This document shows positions 10,905-21,744 of a stretch of DNA of 64,000 nucleotides, piece after piece. The notes under the pieces were generated by a model. It ran no database searches. It had not been told where the DNA came from and saw only the letters and a program-made list of their open reading frames with translations. Both the position numbers and the translations under genes were made by a program. The stretch's first letter is position 1. Each line of letters opens with the position of its first letter. Source of the stretch: Stropharia rugosoannulata (lineage: Eukaryota; Basidiomycota; Agaricomycetes; Agaricales; Strophariaceae); contig JANCIK010000010.1 of NCBI GenBank assembly GCA_028532985.1, positions 310,001-374,000 on the forward strand, given 5' to 3'.

Positions 10905-12127
10905 TTGACAAGCGCTACGCGAATGGGGAACCATGAGCGGGCCAGTGTGTGTGAGTGAAGGTGATCAACTTGGGAGACTACTATCTTCGATATTCCTGTT
11001 ACTGGTGTTTGAGAGCGTGCCACTCCACTCAAATAGGAGAGCTCTAATTATATGGCTGTAAAATTTAAGGACTTCGACCGTCGTTAATATATGAAAAAAT
11101 GTAGAGATGCCATGGCTAGGAAATACTAACTCAGTTGCTTATCCGCTCATCGGAGACCTTTATTACTGGCGCAAACAGACTTTAAACAATGGGCCACGAA
11201 GTTTGGTCTGTTGGAATAAGGAGCTTCATTTCGCTCGGGTCTTTTCAAGTGTCTAGCATAGTACATATGTAGTATAAGTTAAGCCGTACGTGGCTCGGAG
11301 GCCAAGAAGGACGTTGAGGATTCTGCGATGGCAGAATAAATTTGCCTACAACAAATGTTGCTAACCTGTATGCTATTGATGCTTCTTCTAAGAGATGCAT
11401 CGCCACAATGTGGAAGTTTTCACAGTAAAACGTTGTTCGTTTTTCTGTGGGTTTTCGGAGGTTTTCTCGGGCTGGGTGAAACAGCTCGACAGCGCGCGTG
11501 CGTGCGTGCGCTCGAAATGGCCAGGGGGAGCGGGCGCTGCCTGCCGGATATGCCGTTTCTCACGCTATGAGCAAAGCGAGGTGATGGACTCTGCATCTGA
11601 GAGTGTTAGCCCTAGAAATCCTGAGTGAGTGGACCATACCACTTGCGGCGAGAGCGTGCCAAAGACCAAGCTGCTAAGCCAAACACTGGAAAGTGGGTGG
11701 GTGGATGCAAAAAAGATGAGTTTGAATACGAGTGAGATTTTCAGAGAGGCGACGACCGAATGAGAGACGAAGAGAAATGATTTTTTTTCGTCTACATGCC
11801 CGTGCAGTGTCTACGAAGCCCCGTTAACACTTACAGGCCTAATAATTTGGCCGTCTAAGGCCCTCACTGCTTATCTTATCCTTAGATGCTCCTGAAAGGC
11901 GCATCATGGAATATACAACAGGTCCCACGCGGCGGGCGCTTGCCGATCGCATTCTTGTACTCATAGAGAAGTACATCGCCGGGCCCAACATATCCTGTAA
12001 TATATGGATCTTGTATTCGGAAAGCAAAACAGGGAGCACAGTGCTGGAGTACTTAGAGACGCTCTCATTCTCTCTGGGAACTCGTGGAATGTGTTAAGAG
12101 GAAAAGGAGGGCCACCCATAGTTCGTC
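10905..12127. other. Intergenic, no supported gene
   Basis: About 1.2 kb. Overlapping open frames around 11355-11628 and 11906-12097 have no splice logic or family motifs. A GC-rich patch at about 11490-11570 stands out but has no recognised meaning. Confidence 0.5.
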
Positions 12128-12135
12128 TATATAAG
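12128..12135 (+). promoter_or_regulatory. TATA box of the orphan gene
   Basis: TATATAAG, about 80 bases upstream of the ATG at 12214. Confidence 0.5.
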
Positions 12136-12213
12136 CAATGTTTTCACGTCGTTTCTTAGAACCAATCTGAACTCGAAAACTCCGAGATCATACATACTCA
12201 ACACAGCCGCAAG

Positions 12214-12805
12214 ATGTCAAATCTTAATCTAATAGTATCAAATGTAGTCTTCAATGAACATCTTCCCCATTTCGCCGACTCGGACAGCGAGAAGCCTCTC
12301 AAAAGTGTACGTTACATTACCCGCACCATAAATGTGCTCACATTAATTTTCGCTCAAGTTTTCTAGCCTACCTCAGCCTGTAGTCAGTTCTTTGCGGAGG
12401 TATATTCAAGGCCAGGGGGAGAGGGAGAAGGGCAAGTCGTACTTCAGCAGTCCAGCGCACGAGATTGAAGAGCGGTACATTGCCAATATGCTTTGCATGT
12501 TCAAGCGGTACAATCTTCTGGTCGAAAATCAAATGCACTGCACTCCGTCGAAGGGAATGCATTGGATGCCACTCGTCCACCAGGTCGCCACATGGAGTGC
12601 CGTCCGAGTCTTACGTGAACAAGCACGCAAGAGCATCACGCTATTAAATAAGATCACACATAATGTCGATGCTATTAAGAGTTTAATCACGAAAGGCATG
12701 CAAGATTTCAAGGACCGTATTGAAGCTTCTGAAGAGATATTTCGACATCGTCTCCGAACAGCTTCGCCACCAGTATACCACGCTGCGCATTCTGGGGAAG
12801 AGTAA
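12214..12805 (+). CDS. Orphan small protein, function unknown
   Basis: Two exons, 12214-12306 and 12377-12805, joined by a 70-nt intron (GTACGT to CTCAG) in phase 0, give 173 residues. I do not recognise the family. The protein starts MSNLNLIVSNVVFNEHLPHF, has an acidic patch (DSDSEKP), then a basic and mostly helical body rich in Arg, Lys and Glu, with many Met and a few Cys residues. There is no signal peptide or membrane segment, so it is probably intracellular. A TATA box and a short leader support transcription. It lies alone between the hydrophobin and the secreted-protein cluster. It could be lineage-specific; the alternative, a chance open frame of 143 codons plus a fitting first exon, is less likely. 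Confidence 0.5.
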
Positions 12806-12930
12806 GGCTGGTTGTGTATAATGCCTTGTAAATATTGATACAGGAAATTTACTAATTTAACCTTCTATTTCAACATGCAAGGTATGCAGAAATGTCGTGC
12901 GCGCCGAGCTCCGCTCGCCGCTCCCACGCT

Positions 12931-13114
12931 CTCGCACATGAAATACTACACAGCAGAAGTAATAAGCAGAAGTAATAAGTAGCACAAAAGATACTATAAC
13001 TATAACATACACGACAAATACCTATCAAGCCACAGAATAATGTTTGGTAACCAAAACACACAAAACAAAAGAGGGAGCTAGGCCCAATTGAGACCATCAA
13101 ACTTCATGTGCGAG
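12931..13114. mobile_element. 184-bp MITE-like repeat
   Basis: Ends are perfect 12-bp inverted repeats, CTCGCACATGAA (12931-12942) and TTCATGTGCGAG (13103-13114). No target duplication is obvious. The interior, including CACAGCAGAAGTAAT and ACCAAAACACAC followed by GGCCCAAT and GAGACC, recurs at about 27164-28300, where it is split by the MULE-like element. It is therefore a dispersed repeat family. Confidence 0.6.
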
Positions 13115-13291
13115 CAAAGATAAGATATGGTATAGAGTATATATCCCCAATTAGATCAGTGCCGACTAGCATTCTCATCGTGTCGATACAATACATTGAA
13201 CCCGTGATACGAATGCATTCCAGAATCCTCGTTATATCATTTGGTGAAGTTACACATATGCGACTGCAATTTGACTACTCCTATCCAATTT

Positions 13292-13977
13292 CTATCCACG
13301 ATGGTCATGCATGACGCTCACATGCGCACCAGAGAAATCACTTCCATCATTGTTGTGATATCGGACCTGGGTGTGGACGCGTCCTGTGTCATGATTCTTG
13401 GTGGAACTTGATAATAATAAATTATAAGAATGTGTTCTTGGGACATAGATCATGAGGTTACCTTATGATTTCTGCATGGGTGAACGCCCTATGTTGCGAG
13501 TCATTCTTCCATGCATCTTTCACCGCCTTTTCTGCGGCGTCACTGTGACCCTCATAATGTCCAGGTGCACCAGCCCTCCACGTCGGTTCTGGTGCATGCT
13601 GATGGTGTTCTCCGCCAGCAGCTACTTCGGCAGTTCTTGTCCTATGCCTAGCCTCAGCCTTGCGTAGCTTCTTGTCTTCACGGTCCTGCAGCTTTTTCTT
13701 ATCTTCGTCATTCAGCGGTAGCCCCAAAGTCTCTCTGAGGGACATAACTTGGATCAAAAAGGTGTAAAGGTAGGGATAAACAGGTAACTTACTTTGCAGT
13801 AGATGATGCGCCGCCGCGCTCAAAGAGTAGTTGCTCCAATTCTTCGCGAGTGACAAGGAATACAGAGGGAGCGGATAACTCCCGAGCGACAATCGAATTT
13901 GTGCGAGCGAAGGGAAGTGCAAGCACGGCTGGCATAAAAATGGCAGAGGCAAGGACAACGGGGACAAAGAACTTCAT
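13292..13977 (-). CDS. Small secreted protein, copy A
   Basis: Predicted secreted protein of 190 residues, function unknown. Exons: 13977-13793, 13734-13462 and 13406-13292, phases consistent. The signal peptide MKFFVPVVLASAIFMPAVLA has a clear hydrophobic core and likely cleaves after AVLA. A shared leader follows with VFLVTREELEQLLFERG. The mature part is very hydrophilic: Lys/Glu/Arg-rich, then His-rich (GGEHHQHAPEP), ending in a third exon with YHNNDG and GAHVSVMHDH. Only exon 1 is near-identical to copy B; the rest is recognisably homologous but diverged. A TATA box lies at 14058-14063 and the motif AGAGCTGGTCTC about 29 bases downstream of it. I know of no named family. The pattern suits an effector, a defence peptide precursor or a surface peptide, but none of these is shown. 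Confidence 0.75.
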
Positions 13978-14057
13978 CGTGACAGGCTTCTTTCAGTAAG
14001 AGTTGCGTGGATGTACAGAGACCAGCTCTGGGGAAAACACTGATGAGAGAGGGAGCC

Positions 14058-14063
14058 TTTATA
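14058..14063 (-). promoter_or_regulatory. TATA box of secreted protein A
   Basis: TATAAA on the minus strand, about 80 bases from the ATG. The conserved element AGAGCTGGTCTC (plus-strand 14018-14029) follows near the expected transcription start. Confidence 0.6.
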
Positions 14064-15840
14064 TCTGAAAATCACTACGCGAATCGGCATCGGAGCCTGC
14101 GGTTGTCTCGGCCACTGGAATGACGGCCACCTTCGTGTTAACTCGTCATACTGTGTAAATATTACTCCGAACAATGCGATAAAATGTGATAGAGCCTGAT
14201 AAAACCTTTCCGTCCATCGGGTAAGGCGTTAGGAATCCTGGTCTACTATTAATAATCTGATACTCGTACCATGTCCACTCTCTTATTCATGTCAAACGGA
14301 GATGATTGCCAATGATCGCCTCAAAGTGCTCGCTTAATAACGTTCCATATCATAGGTACATTGATGATTGAGTCAATCTTAATTGAGATCGCTTGCTATT
14401 GGGAGTGAAGTACAGAAAACATCAACGCGAGATTCGCCTGGCAATGTCACATAACAAGCGCAACGGCTGAGGTATCACGGTTGAGACGGTATCGAAATTA
14501 CGGAGCATTTTTTCAAGGTTTTATACGTTGTAGACTTGCTGGTACGGAAGTTCTGCGAAGAAGAGTGGTCATCGCAATCGTCACACTTATATGACTGAAG
14601 GGGTATACGAAGCAGAGCGGAGTTCATAGTATTGTGCCGCAAGACGGCGGCTGGATCACCGTTCACAGGGTTCATCACCGCGAGGCCAGAGAACTTCGGA
14701 GGACCTGAATCGAACAATAATAATTGACTGGAACCAGCTGGAGCCATTCCTTGTTTCTACCTCATCTTCATTTCAGTTTCATTTTATTTTTATCCTTAGG
14801 AACATCCGAGCATGCGACTTATGTCAGCGAATTATGAATATACTGCAGGCCGTTATCACTGAGTTTCAATCCCGGCATCTCTGCAACACCCCGTCCGACC
14901 AGGTCTCGAACAACTGTGTGCAGACGCGCTAACATAAGTTCTTTATTTTTTCTGATTTTCTTTAAATATAACCCGTGAAATGGTAAGTGTGGCCGTTGTA
15001 GTTGCAGTCAAGACTACTGTAGCTTTTAAGGCATTTACATACTAATAAAAGAGGGCGCAATGCCGAACTACACGAACGGAAGCTGACGGACCGGACCCCG
15101 TCCAATTGCCCTCGGTGCTAATGGCGTTTAGTCACCATGATCCATCGCAGTCAACTATAAATAATCGATAATAATCAACACCCACACGGCTTATCAACTC
15201 TTATCACTCAAACCCCTTCATACCCTTTCATACCATGTGCATACTGTATCTACTTACGGTCTAAACTATCAATAGTCTATGTACTGATACACAAACATTT
15301 GCTCAGTGATGCGCTGTTCAATTGCGTCTGCTTTACCCTCCTTTACCATCTTCATAATTTGTTCCTGATTCACCATTGAGAGTGGATGCGACGGGAAATA
15401 GAAGTGCCCATATGTACATACACAGGATCATACATCTATAGAGAATACATGTCGCAAGGTGTCACAATCAGTTACTAAGACAGGTTACGACGACAATCAG
15501 TATGCGATGGGTCTTTCGAGGTCCATGGGCTTCCGCGGGTTAGTACATAGATTGTTATCGAAAATTAGATCCTCGTGTCTCCTGTGGAGAAATCAGTAGC
15601 GTTGCACGTTTGATGAAGGCTGACCTTCGAGCCCGAACCACAATTTACACTGATTTACACTGATCTACATGTGACATATCAACAATAGTAATGATCATGA
15701 GCAATCATACCATGTCATTGTAATCTGTAACGCAATGTACATAGTAGCATGTACATAACAGTACCTTGCCATTCGGCACGGACAATCCGCTACGTATGTG
15801 CGGTGTGAAAGTTGAAGCAGTATTTCACAGCATAACAGCT
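14064..15840. other. Divergent intergenic region between secreted proteins A and B
   Basis: About 1.8 kb separating two head-to-head paralogues, so it contains both upstream control regions. A minus-strand open frame at 14475-14747 (90 codons, with a CDDCDD motif) has no supporting features. No extended homology between the two promoters was seen beyond the TATA and start-site region. Confidence 0.5.
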
Positions 15841-15848
15841 TATAAAAG
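15841..15848 (+). promoter_or_regulatory. TATA box of secreted protein B
   Basis: TATAAAAG, 87 bases from the ATG. AGAGCTGGTCTC follows at 15876-15887. The 55-base leader is nearly identical to that of copy A. Confidence 0.65.
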
Positions 15849-15927
15849 CCCTCCAGACGCGGGTTATAGATTCTCAGAGCTGGTCTCTGTACATCCACGC
15901 AACTCTTACTGAAAGAAGCCTGTCGTG

Positions 15928-16611
15928 ATGAAGTTCTTTGTCCCCGTTGTCCTTGCCTCTGCCATTTTTATGCCAGCCGTGCTTGCACTTCCCTTCTCCA
16001 CGGCTCGCACAAATTCGATTGTCGCTCGGGAGTTATCCGCTCCCTCTGTATTCCTTGTCACTCGCGAAGAATTGGAGCAACTACTCTTTGAGCGCGGCGG
16101 CGCATCATCTACTGCAAAGTAAGTTACCTGTTTTGCCCCACCTTTGCACCTTTTTGATACAATTTATATCCCTCAGGGAGGCTTTGGGTCTACCGCTGAA
16201 CGACGAAGATAAGGCAAAGCTTGACAGAAAGAATGAAAGGAAACTTCGAGAAGCCAATGAGCGACATGCACTGCGAACAGCACAAATTGAATCTGGTGGT
16301 AAGCGCCATCACAAACTCGAAACAACATGGGCCGATGGAGCGCCTGGCCGCACGGCCCATGAACACCAGGCTGAGAAAGAAGTGAAGAATCATTGGAAAA
16401 ACGACAAGGATTTGCAGAAGTTTAAGCATGCTCAAATTCAATCGTAAGTCAATCATATGTAGTATTTCAGCATGCAGCTCACAGTGAATGGTATATTAGG
16501 TCCGAAATAAGTGAGCAGACCGGTCAGCTTCATACCTCGGTCTTCTTCCATCACAATGACGGCCACCCGGGAGGACATGTTATGTTGATGTCCAAGCCCA
16601 AGACGAGATAA
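15928..16611 (+). CDS. Small secreted protein, copy B
   Basis: Paralogue of copy A in divergent orientation; 189 residues. Exons: 15928-16118, 16177-16443 and 16500-16611, phases consistent. Exon 1 is identical to that of copy A except for six extra bases (TCCACG) that add Ser-Thr after LPF. It encodes the signal peptide and the VTREELEQLLFERG segment. Intron 1 is about 87 percent identical by eye. After the shared start LGLPLNDEDK, exon 2 diverges: Lys/Arg/Glu-rich with GGKRHHK, then HEHQAEKEVKNHWKND. Exon 3 has FFHHNDGHPGGHVML and a basic tail. The His/Asn/Asp/Gly pattern in the last exon is the common feature of all three copies. Secreted; role unknown. Confidence 0.78.
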
Positions 16612-17800
16612 TCCGGGTATTATTCTTACTGTATGTAACCTTGATGTGCTCAAATACATGGATCCTCCACATATGTGTTCGCACATAGCTCCCGACACAG
16701 GTGGCGGTGTACAGGTTAGCTCTGTGAATGTACTTACATAAGGCTGTCCAATACGATCAATCTGAATTCGGTGATAACAACAAAACATGTGCGTATGAAT
16801 CCGGTTGGAGTCCGGTCCTAAGTAGTCAAGAAGGATGAGTCCGCATCCAGCCGCATGCAAAGTTTCGCGGCAAGCGTTTGATCCTGCACGGCAGGATCTT
16901 GGAGGATCTTCGGTGGTGTCTTTTTGAGAGGCCCCGTGTGAAACTTACATTTGTTAGGCACGCTTACCCCTACTCAAACTTTGGAGGTGAAGGTGCTTAC
17001 TAGTCAACGTGTTTCTATGTATGTCACTCCGCGTGCGTTTTCGCGTTGCCTTTGTCATTGTGGATAGCAACTTACGCGTCTAAATATTGATACGCTGAAG
17101 CTCTCTATGAGCGCGTATGCGTGCGAGGCTGTTTCACACGGCTTCTAACCAACCCAAAATGATGCAGGACGAAGACGAAGATGAGAAGCAAAATAAGACA
17201 ATAGGACGAGGGAGTGTAAGCTGCAACGACAGCTTCGAACCACTCCTGGATGCGGGACGCAACGGGGACGCAAACCAGAATGCAAACGGATGCGCTAAGA
17301 TGACGCAAAACGAGGGGGAAACTATTCCATTCCTCTACTACATACATCATAAGTATTTAAATATGTACATTAGTAATATAGCTAAATGGAACAAGAAAAG
17401 TGTAGAAAATGAAAGGAACTGTAAGAGAGTATTGTAAAAGGAAAGCCAAGATGATAAGAATGGAGGGGAGGTGGAGTGGCGTACAGTTACTCCGAATGTG
17501 CATACGAGGCGCGTTGTGGCACGTGGCTGTGCGTCGTGAGAATCGGACTTGATGCGTGCGGTTTCCGTGAGCGTAGATGGGCACGACTCATCAATATGTC
17601 ACTCACCATACGCGCCCCGCCTTAGGAAGGTAGGCTCCACTCGTCGAAGTTCATCGACGTACTTGGTAATTGCAATTGCAATACAGGCATATCTTTCACT
17701 TATGTATTCACATAGATCCGAAGGTCTGAGACTCTGAGCTCTACCGGACTTCATAGCATTATCCAAAATGACAGCTACAAGAACGATACGTGGTTCTGTG
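16612..17800. other. Intergenic, no supported gene
   Basis: About 1.2 kb between secreted proteins B and C, which are convergent. An acidic open frame at 17117-17437 has no splice or promoter support. Confidence 0.5.
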
Positions 17801-18344
17801 TTAATTACTAAGGGAGACAGCGTGAGCTCCGCCCTTTCCACTACCGTCGTGGAAGTGCATATGAGTTGCGAGGCGACCTGTGCTTAACCTGTTCGTACTG
17901 CATAGGAAGCATCATTTTTTGTTACATCAATCTTAGCTACTATATGGCTTACTGAACTGTCGCATGCGTAAACTGCTTGAATTCGTCATTACTCTTCTGG
18001 TACGCAATTGCCTCTTCGTGAGCATGAGAGCCATGAACTGCTTCACCAGGCTTATTCTTAGCCCACTGGACTTGAACAGGGCTCTCTGCACGCTCTGAAA
18101 GGGTTATATCACTTCAGGCGTGTGTGAGCTGGGAATCAGATATGAAAAGGCGTTGAATGACGTACTATGCGAGCAGTGCACGTCTGTAAAGGACTCTATC
18201 CAACTCTTCGCGCGTGACCATTACAATCGAAGGCTCCAGCACAGAACACGTGGAAATACTTGTTCTGGGTCCATGCCAACGGCCCGACAAGGCCAATGAG
18301 GCGGGTAAAGCGCATACAATCAGGAATAAAGCAAAGCACTTCAT
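17801..18344 (-). CDS. Small secreted protein, copy C (diverged paralogue)
   Basis: Shorter relative of copies A and B; 133 residues. Exons: 18344-18182, 18094-17953 and 17897-17801, total 402 nt. The signal peptide is MKCFALFLIVCALPASLALS. VMVTREELDRVLYR aligns with the shared VFLVTREELEQLLFERG. Exon 2 (HGSHAHEEAIAYQKSNDEFK) corresponds to HEHQAEKEVKNHWKND, and exon 3 has HFHDGSGKGGAH, matching the His/Asp/Gly motif of the others. The first intron uses a different phase from A and B, so that boundary is less sure. A TATA box (18412-18417) and AGAGCTGGCCTC (18373-18384, minus strand) show the same core-promoter layout. Confidence 0.65.
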
Positions 18345-18411
18345 GGTCTATGAATCGTAACTCAGAATATTGGAGGCCAGCTCTAGATTTCACAGTTTCG
18401 ACATGTCAGAC

Positions 18412-18417
18412 TTTATA
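18412..18417 (-). promoter_or_regulatory. TATA box of secreted protein C
   Basis: TATAAA on the minus strand, 68 bases upstream of the ATG. The AGAGCTGG-YCTC element starts about 28 bases further downstream, the same spacing as in copy A. Confidence 0.55.
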
Positions 18418-19048
18418 CTGCAGACAGCACTCCATTCAGAGCCGGGGCGTGGATATTCATGACGTTCGATATGGGAGATCTTCTCAATTTGCAATGGAGT
18501 GGTACGGTGACGTTTCGGAAACCCATCCTCTTTGAGACAACTACGCAATTTTGGTTGCTACCCTTCAGAGTCTGGGCTCAGCTGGGCTCTTGCCAACGAT
18601 ATCATGTACTCTTAAGCAAACTAATTTCAAATTTGGTTGAAGCTAGATGGTCGTTTCAACGACAGGAGTAGTATTCCTCATTCGAATTGCTGTATGATTT
18701 TTGGGCGCAAAAAATCAACAAGGCTCAGGCAATCTTTCAACCGAAATGTATCATACCGGAGTACCCGGAGTGTGTAGCAGTCGAAACGTACATCTTTATC
18801 CAGCGATGTGGAATTTTTTTTTGGAGATTGGCGAGAAACAGGGACTGCGCTGAGCTGAGAAGATGTGCACGGACAATATAATATCTTTGCCTAAGTTCAT
18901 GAAGCTACCTGAAGCATCATGAAGCTCTCATGGAGCATGCGGTATTGCTGAGATGCTGGGAAATGCAACTTCTACAGATGTTTATCAATATGTCTTGGAG
19001 TTTACAGCTGCTTTTATAATTGTTGACACTCTTGCGTCATCGCGGCCC
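18418..19048. other. Intergenic, nothing recognised
   Basis: About 630 bases, AT-rich towards the right. No exon or repeat supported. Confidence 0.45.
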
Positions 19049-19053
19049 GTGAG

Positions 19054-20237
19054 GCCCAGTGAAAACGGACCTTATAGAAATCCATTCAATACCATGCAAA
19101 TTTATTCGGTATATTGAAACATATCAAAACCTTTACTAGATCTATTAGAATAGAATTGGCGGTTTTTGTATCTATATAAATTGATTGAATACCTTTTAAA
19201 ACATATTAAATGAACTTCCCGACGTCGACTTACATGACTTACCATGGTCCAGCGGCTGCAGATTCAACGGACTTAGAAGAAATCGTAACACTAACACGTG
19301 CGCCGTTGGCAGTTGGCAGGCATTCCCGTGATGTCCCGCGTTCAAACTCTTCTCTTTCCCCAAACACCATCTCCATGACTCTAACCAGCATATGTACAGT
19401 TCGATGGAGAAGATAAGGGTCACGGTGCGCAAAATACGGAGCAGATGAGTCACCCGTGAGTATGCAGAACTTAAGAACTTACCCTGTGATGGTAAATGAA
19501 GGCCCCTCCAGCATTTGGTCGATCCAGCATGCTTGCGACCAACTTGCGACACGCGATACACTGGGAATGACAACGCCGACATGACGCCGACACTGCTTAT
19601 TCTACGTCATCATGTTTGGCGTGCAGGAAACAGGACGCATGTAGCCGACACTGCCGTATGCTTGCAAGATCTGTTGGCTGTTACCTGGCAAAACTCGCAA
19701 GGTCAGTAGATCTGATATGCCATTTTTTCGGACCCAATCCTTATGAATCATGAAATCATACGCAGTAAGCTTGCCGGCCATCTCAACCTTGTGGAAAAGA
19801 CCAAGGTCAGTGCATATATGCGCTTGATATGCCTTCTATGACATGACTGAATTGATTAATAGCCATCAAATACATGTATTGACGTGCAAGATTCATGGTA
19901 TGTGTGTATGCACTCTGATTTTCTTGTCTTTTTCTGAATGTACATTAATTGTAGCAGGGCAGGGATTCTTATGACATTTTAGTGCATGAGGCGGAACTGG
20001 GTATGAGCTAGGTATTATTGTATACTATTATATGGGAATAGATTGTACGGTGTCTAGATAGCAATAGGTTTCAATATACTCCTTTATATCTTTTTATATA
20101 TTTGTAAGTATCTTAATAGGTTTATAAGGATTTTTGACCTATTCAGATCTATGTATGACCCACTTTTCTTTTAAAATCCATATCTATAGAAAACGATGTA
20201 TTTTAATAGATTTCAATGAGGTCAATTCTCACTGGGC
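19054..20237. mobile_element. Non-autonomous TIR element, 1184 bp
   Basis: The ends are imperfect terminal inverted repeats of about 39 bases. The left starts GCCCAGTGA and continues with GACCTTATAGAAATC; the reverse complement of the right end reads GCCCAGTGA and GACCTCATTGAAATC. Flanking five-base duplications GTGAG are present at 19049-19053 and 20238-20242. The interior is AT-rich with no transposase. TIR divergence of roughly a quarter suggests an old insertion. Superfamily not assigned. Confidence 0.65.
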
Positions 20238-20242
20238 GTGAG

Positions 20243-21739
20243 GATTTGACCAAATTTAATCAAATTTGATATCGTCGCACGCGGCCTGTCACTTTATCAA
20301 TGATCACCCCAGTTCCATGCTCCATGACTCCAGTGTTGCTAAACAGCATCCTAGATAATGTTATAGGGCTTATCACGGAGGAATATGAGGCTTACTACAA
20401 TAGAGAGTATGGAAATGAGAGCCAGGGGGCCCGGGCAGCAGCCACTGCTGAACAAGAAGCTCCAGTGCTACCAAAAAGGAGGACTCGCGGCCCTGGAAAA
20501 AAGAATGGTACGCACACGGTATAGCTCCATTATTCATGATATATGCTCAACTGAATGCTTGTGGATCTTTGTTAGCTGCTGCAGCTGCGGGTACTCGTGC
20601 TAAAGAGCCTGTTGAAGATGTATCCGAGAATAGGGCAGTTGCTATTCCTGTGGCAGAAGTCGCGTATACAATCTCGATTTTCTGGCATGAGCAGATGAGA
20701 AATGAGACCGGGAAGCATGGAGCCCCACAACTGAATACCTTTCTGTAGCTAAGTTGTGAAATTTGAAAGCGTCTTACGCCCGAAAACAGTCTATTTTTCC
20801 GATTATACATTCAACTTCACAGTGCCTCGAGTCCTGGCATACAAAGCCTACATACCTTACCAACGAAGATTCCTACCGGTTTATGATAGAACGAGCCCTG
20901 AAAGGCAAGGATCCGACTGTAAATATTGCTGTTGAACCTCAGGCGTGGTAGATGAGCGTGAACAAGGGCAAGGAGCAAATTTGATCAAATTTGTTCTTAT
21001 TTCTCAAATGATGACGTCCGCGGAGTGTCAAGGTATGTAAAAATAGCTGTAAAAGTGTTCTATAGAGGCCTCAGGTCTCACTCTATTATCTGCGCCAGTT
21101 TAGTAAGCCAATCATGACAAGGCTCAAGTTGTAAGGCGGCTCCAATACCGAGTACTGGTACTGATCTAGTTAATAAAGGAGAAATCCAAAGTGATGGATT
21201 GTCATATCCGAAGTCCGCAAAGTCCCCCCATGTGTATCAGATTAAACAGGAGTAGACCCGTTGAGACAAAAATTCCGGTCCGTAAGGCGATATGCAAACG
21301 TAAACCTACGTGAACCTGTAAGGAGATCGTCACTACGGTCGGGTTTATTTTTTGTAAATGTGTATGTACGTAAATAAATAACAGTTTTTGAAGAGTCTAC
21401 GTATACCAAGATTTCTAAACTGACTTTGCTTGAGTAACTAACTCCATTACCGATCAATTAAAGGCGGGTGTGGTAAACCCATCCAACTTGCAGCTAATGG
21501 GCACGGGAAAATAGGCTTGTCTGTGCTGGTTTGTAGCAAAAAATTCTCCAAGTGGATTTGGGTCATAAGGGAAGATATATCCCTGGTAGGCTGGTCGCAA
21601 CGGCATCTAATGCTTTGATGAAAGACAATGGCGCTTCATCTAGGGTTGTCTACATTTGATAGTGATAATCTATGCAGTGCACAGGCCTCTATGTGTCGGT
21701 TTGAAGGGCTTATAATATCAATGTATACAAAATCTGCCT
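20243..21739. other. Accessory stretch with a gag-like scrap
   Basis: An open frame at 20300-20524 contains LITEEYEAYYNRE, which resembles the end of the Gag helical domain of copia elements (compare LISEEYERQKTQRN in the intact element at 22229). The following bases read as Ala-rich coding remains with shifts. The segment is bracketed by two 18-bp palindromes of CAAATTTGATCAAATTTG type (20251-20268 and 20976-20993). The rest, up to the copia insertion, shows nothing. Confidence 0.3.
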
Positions 21740-21744
21740 CGCTC

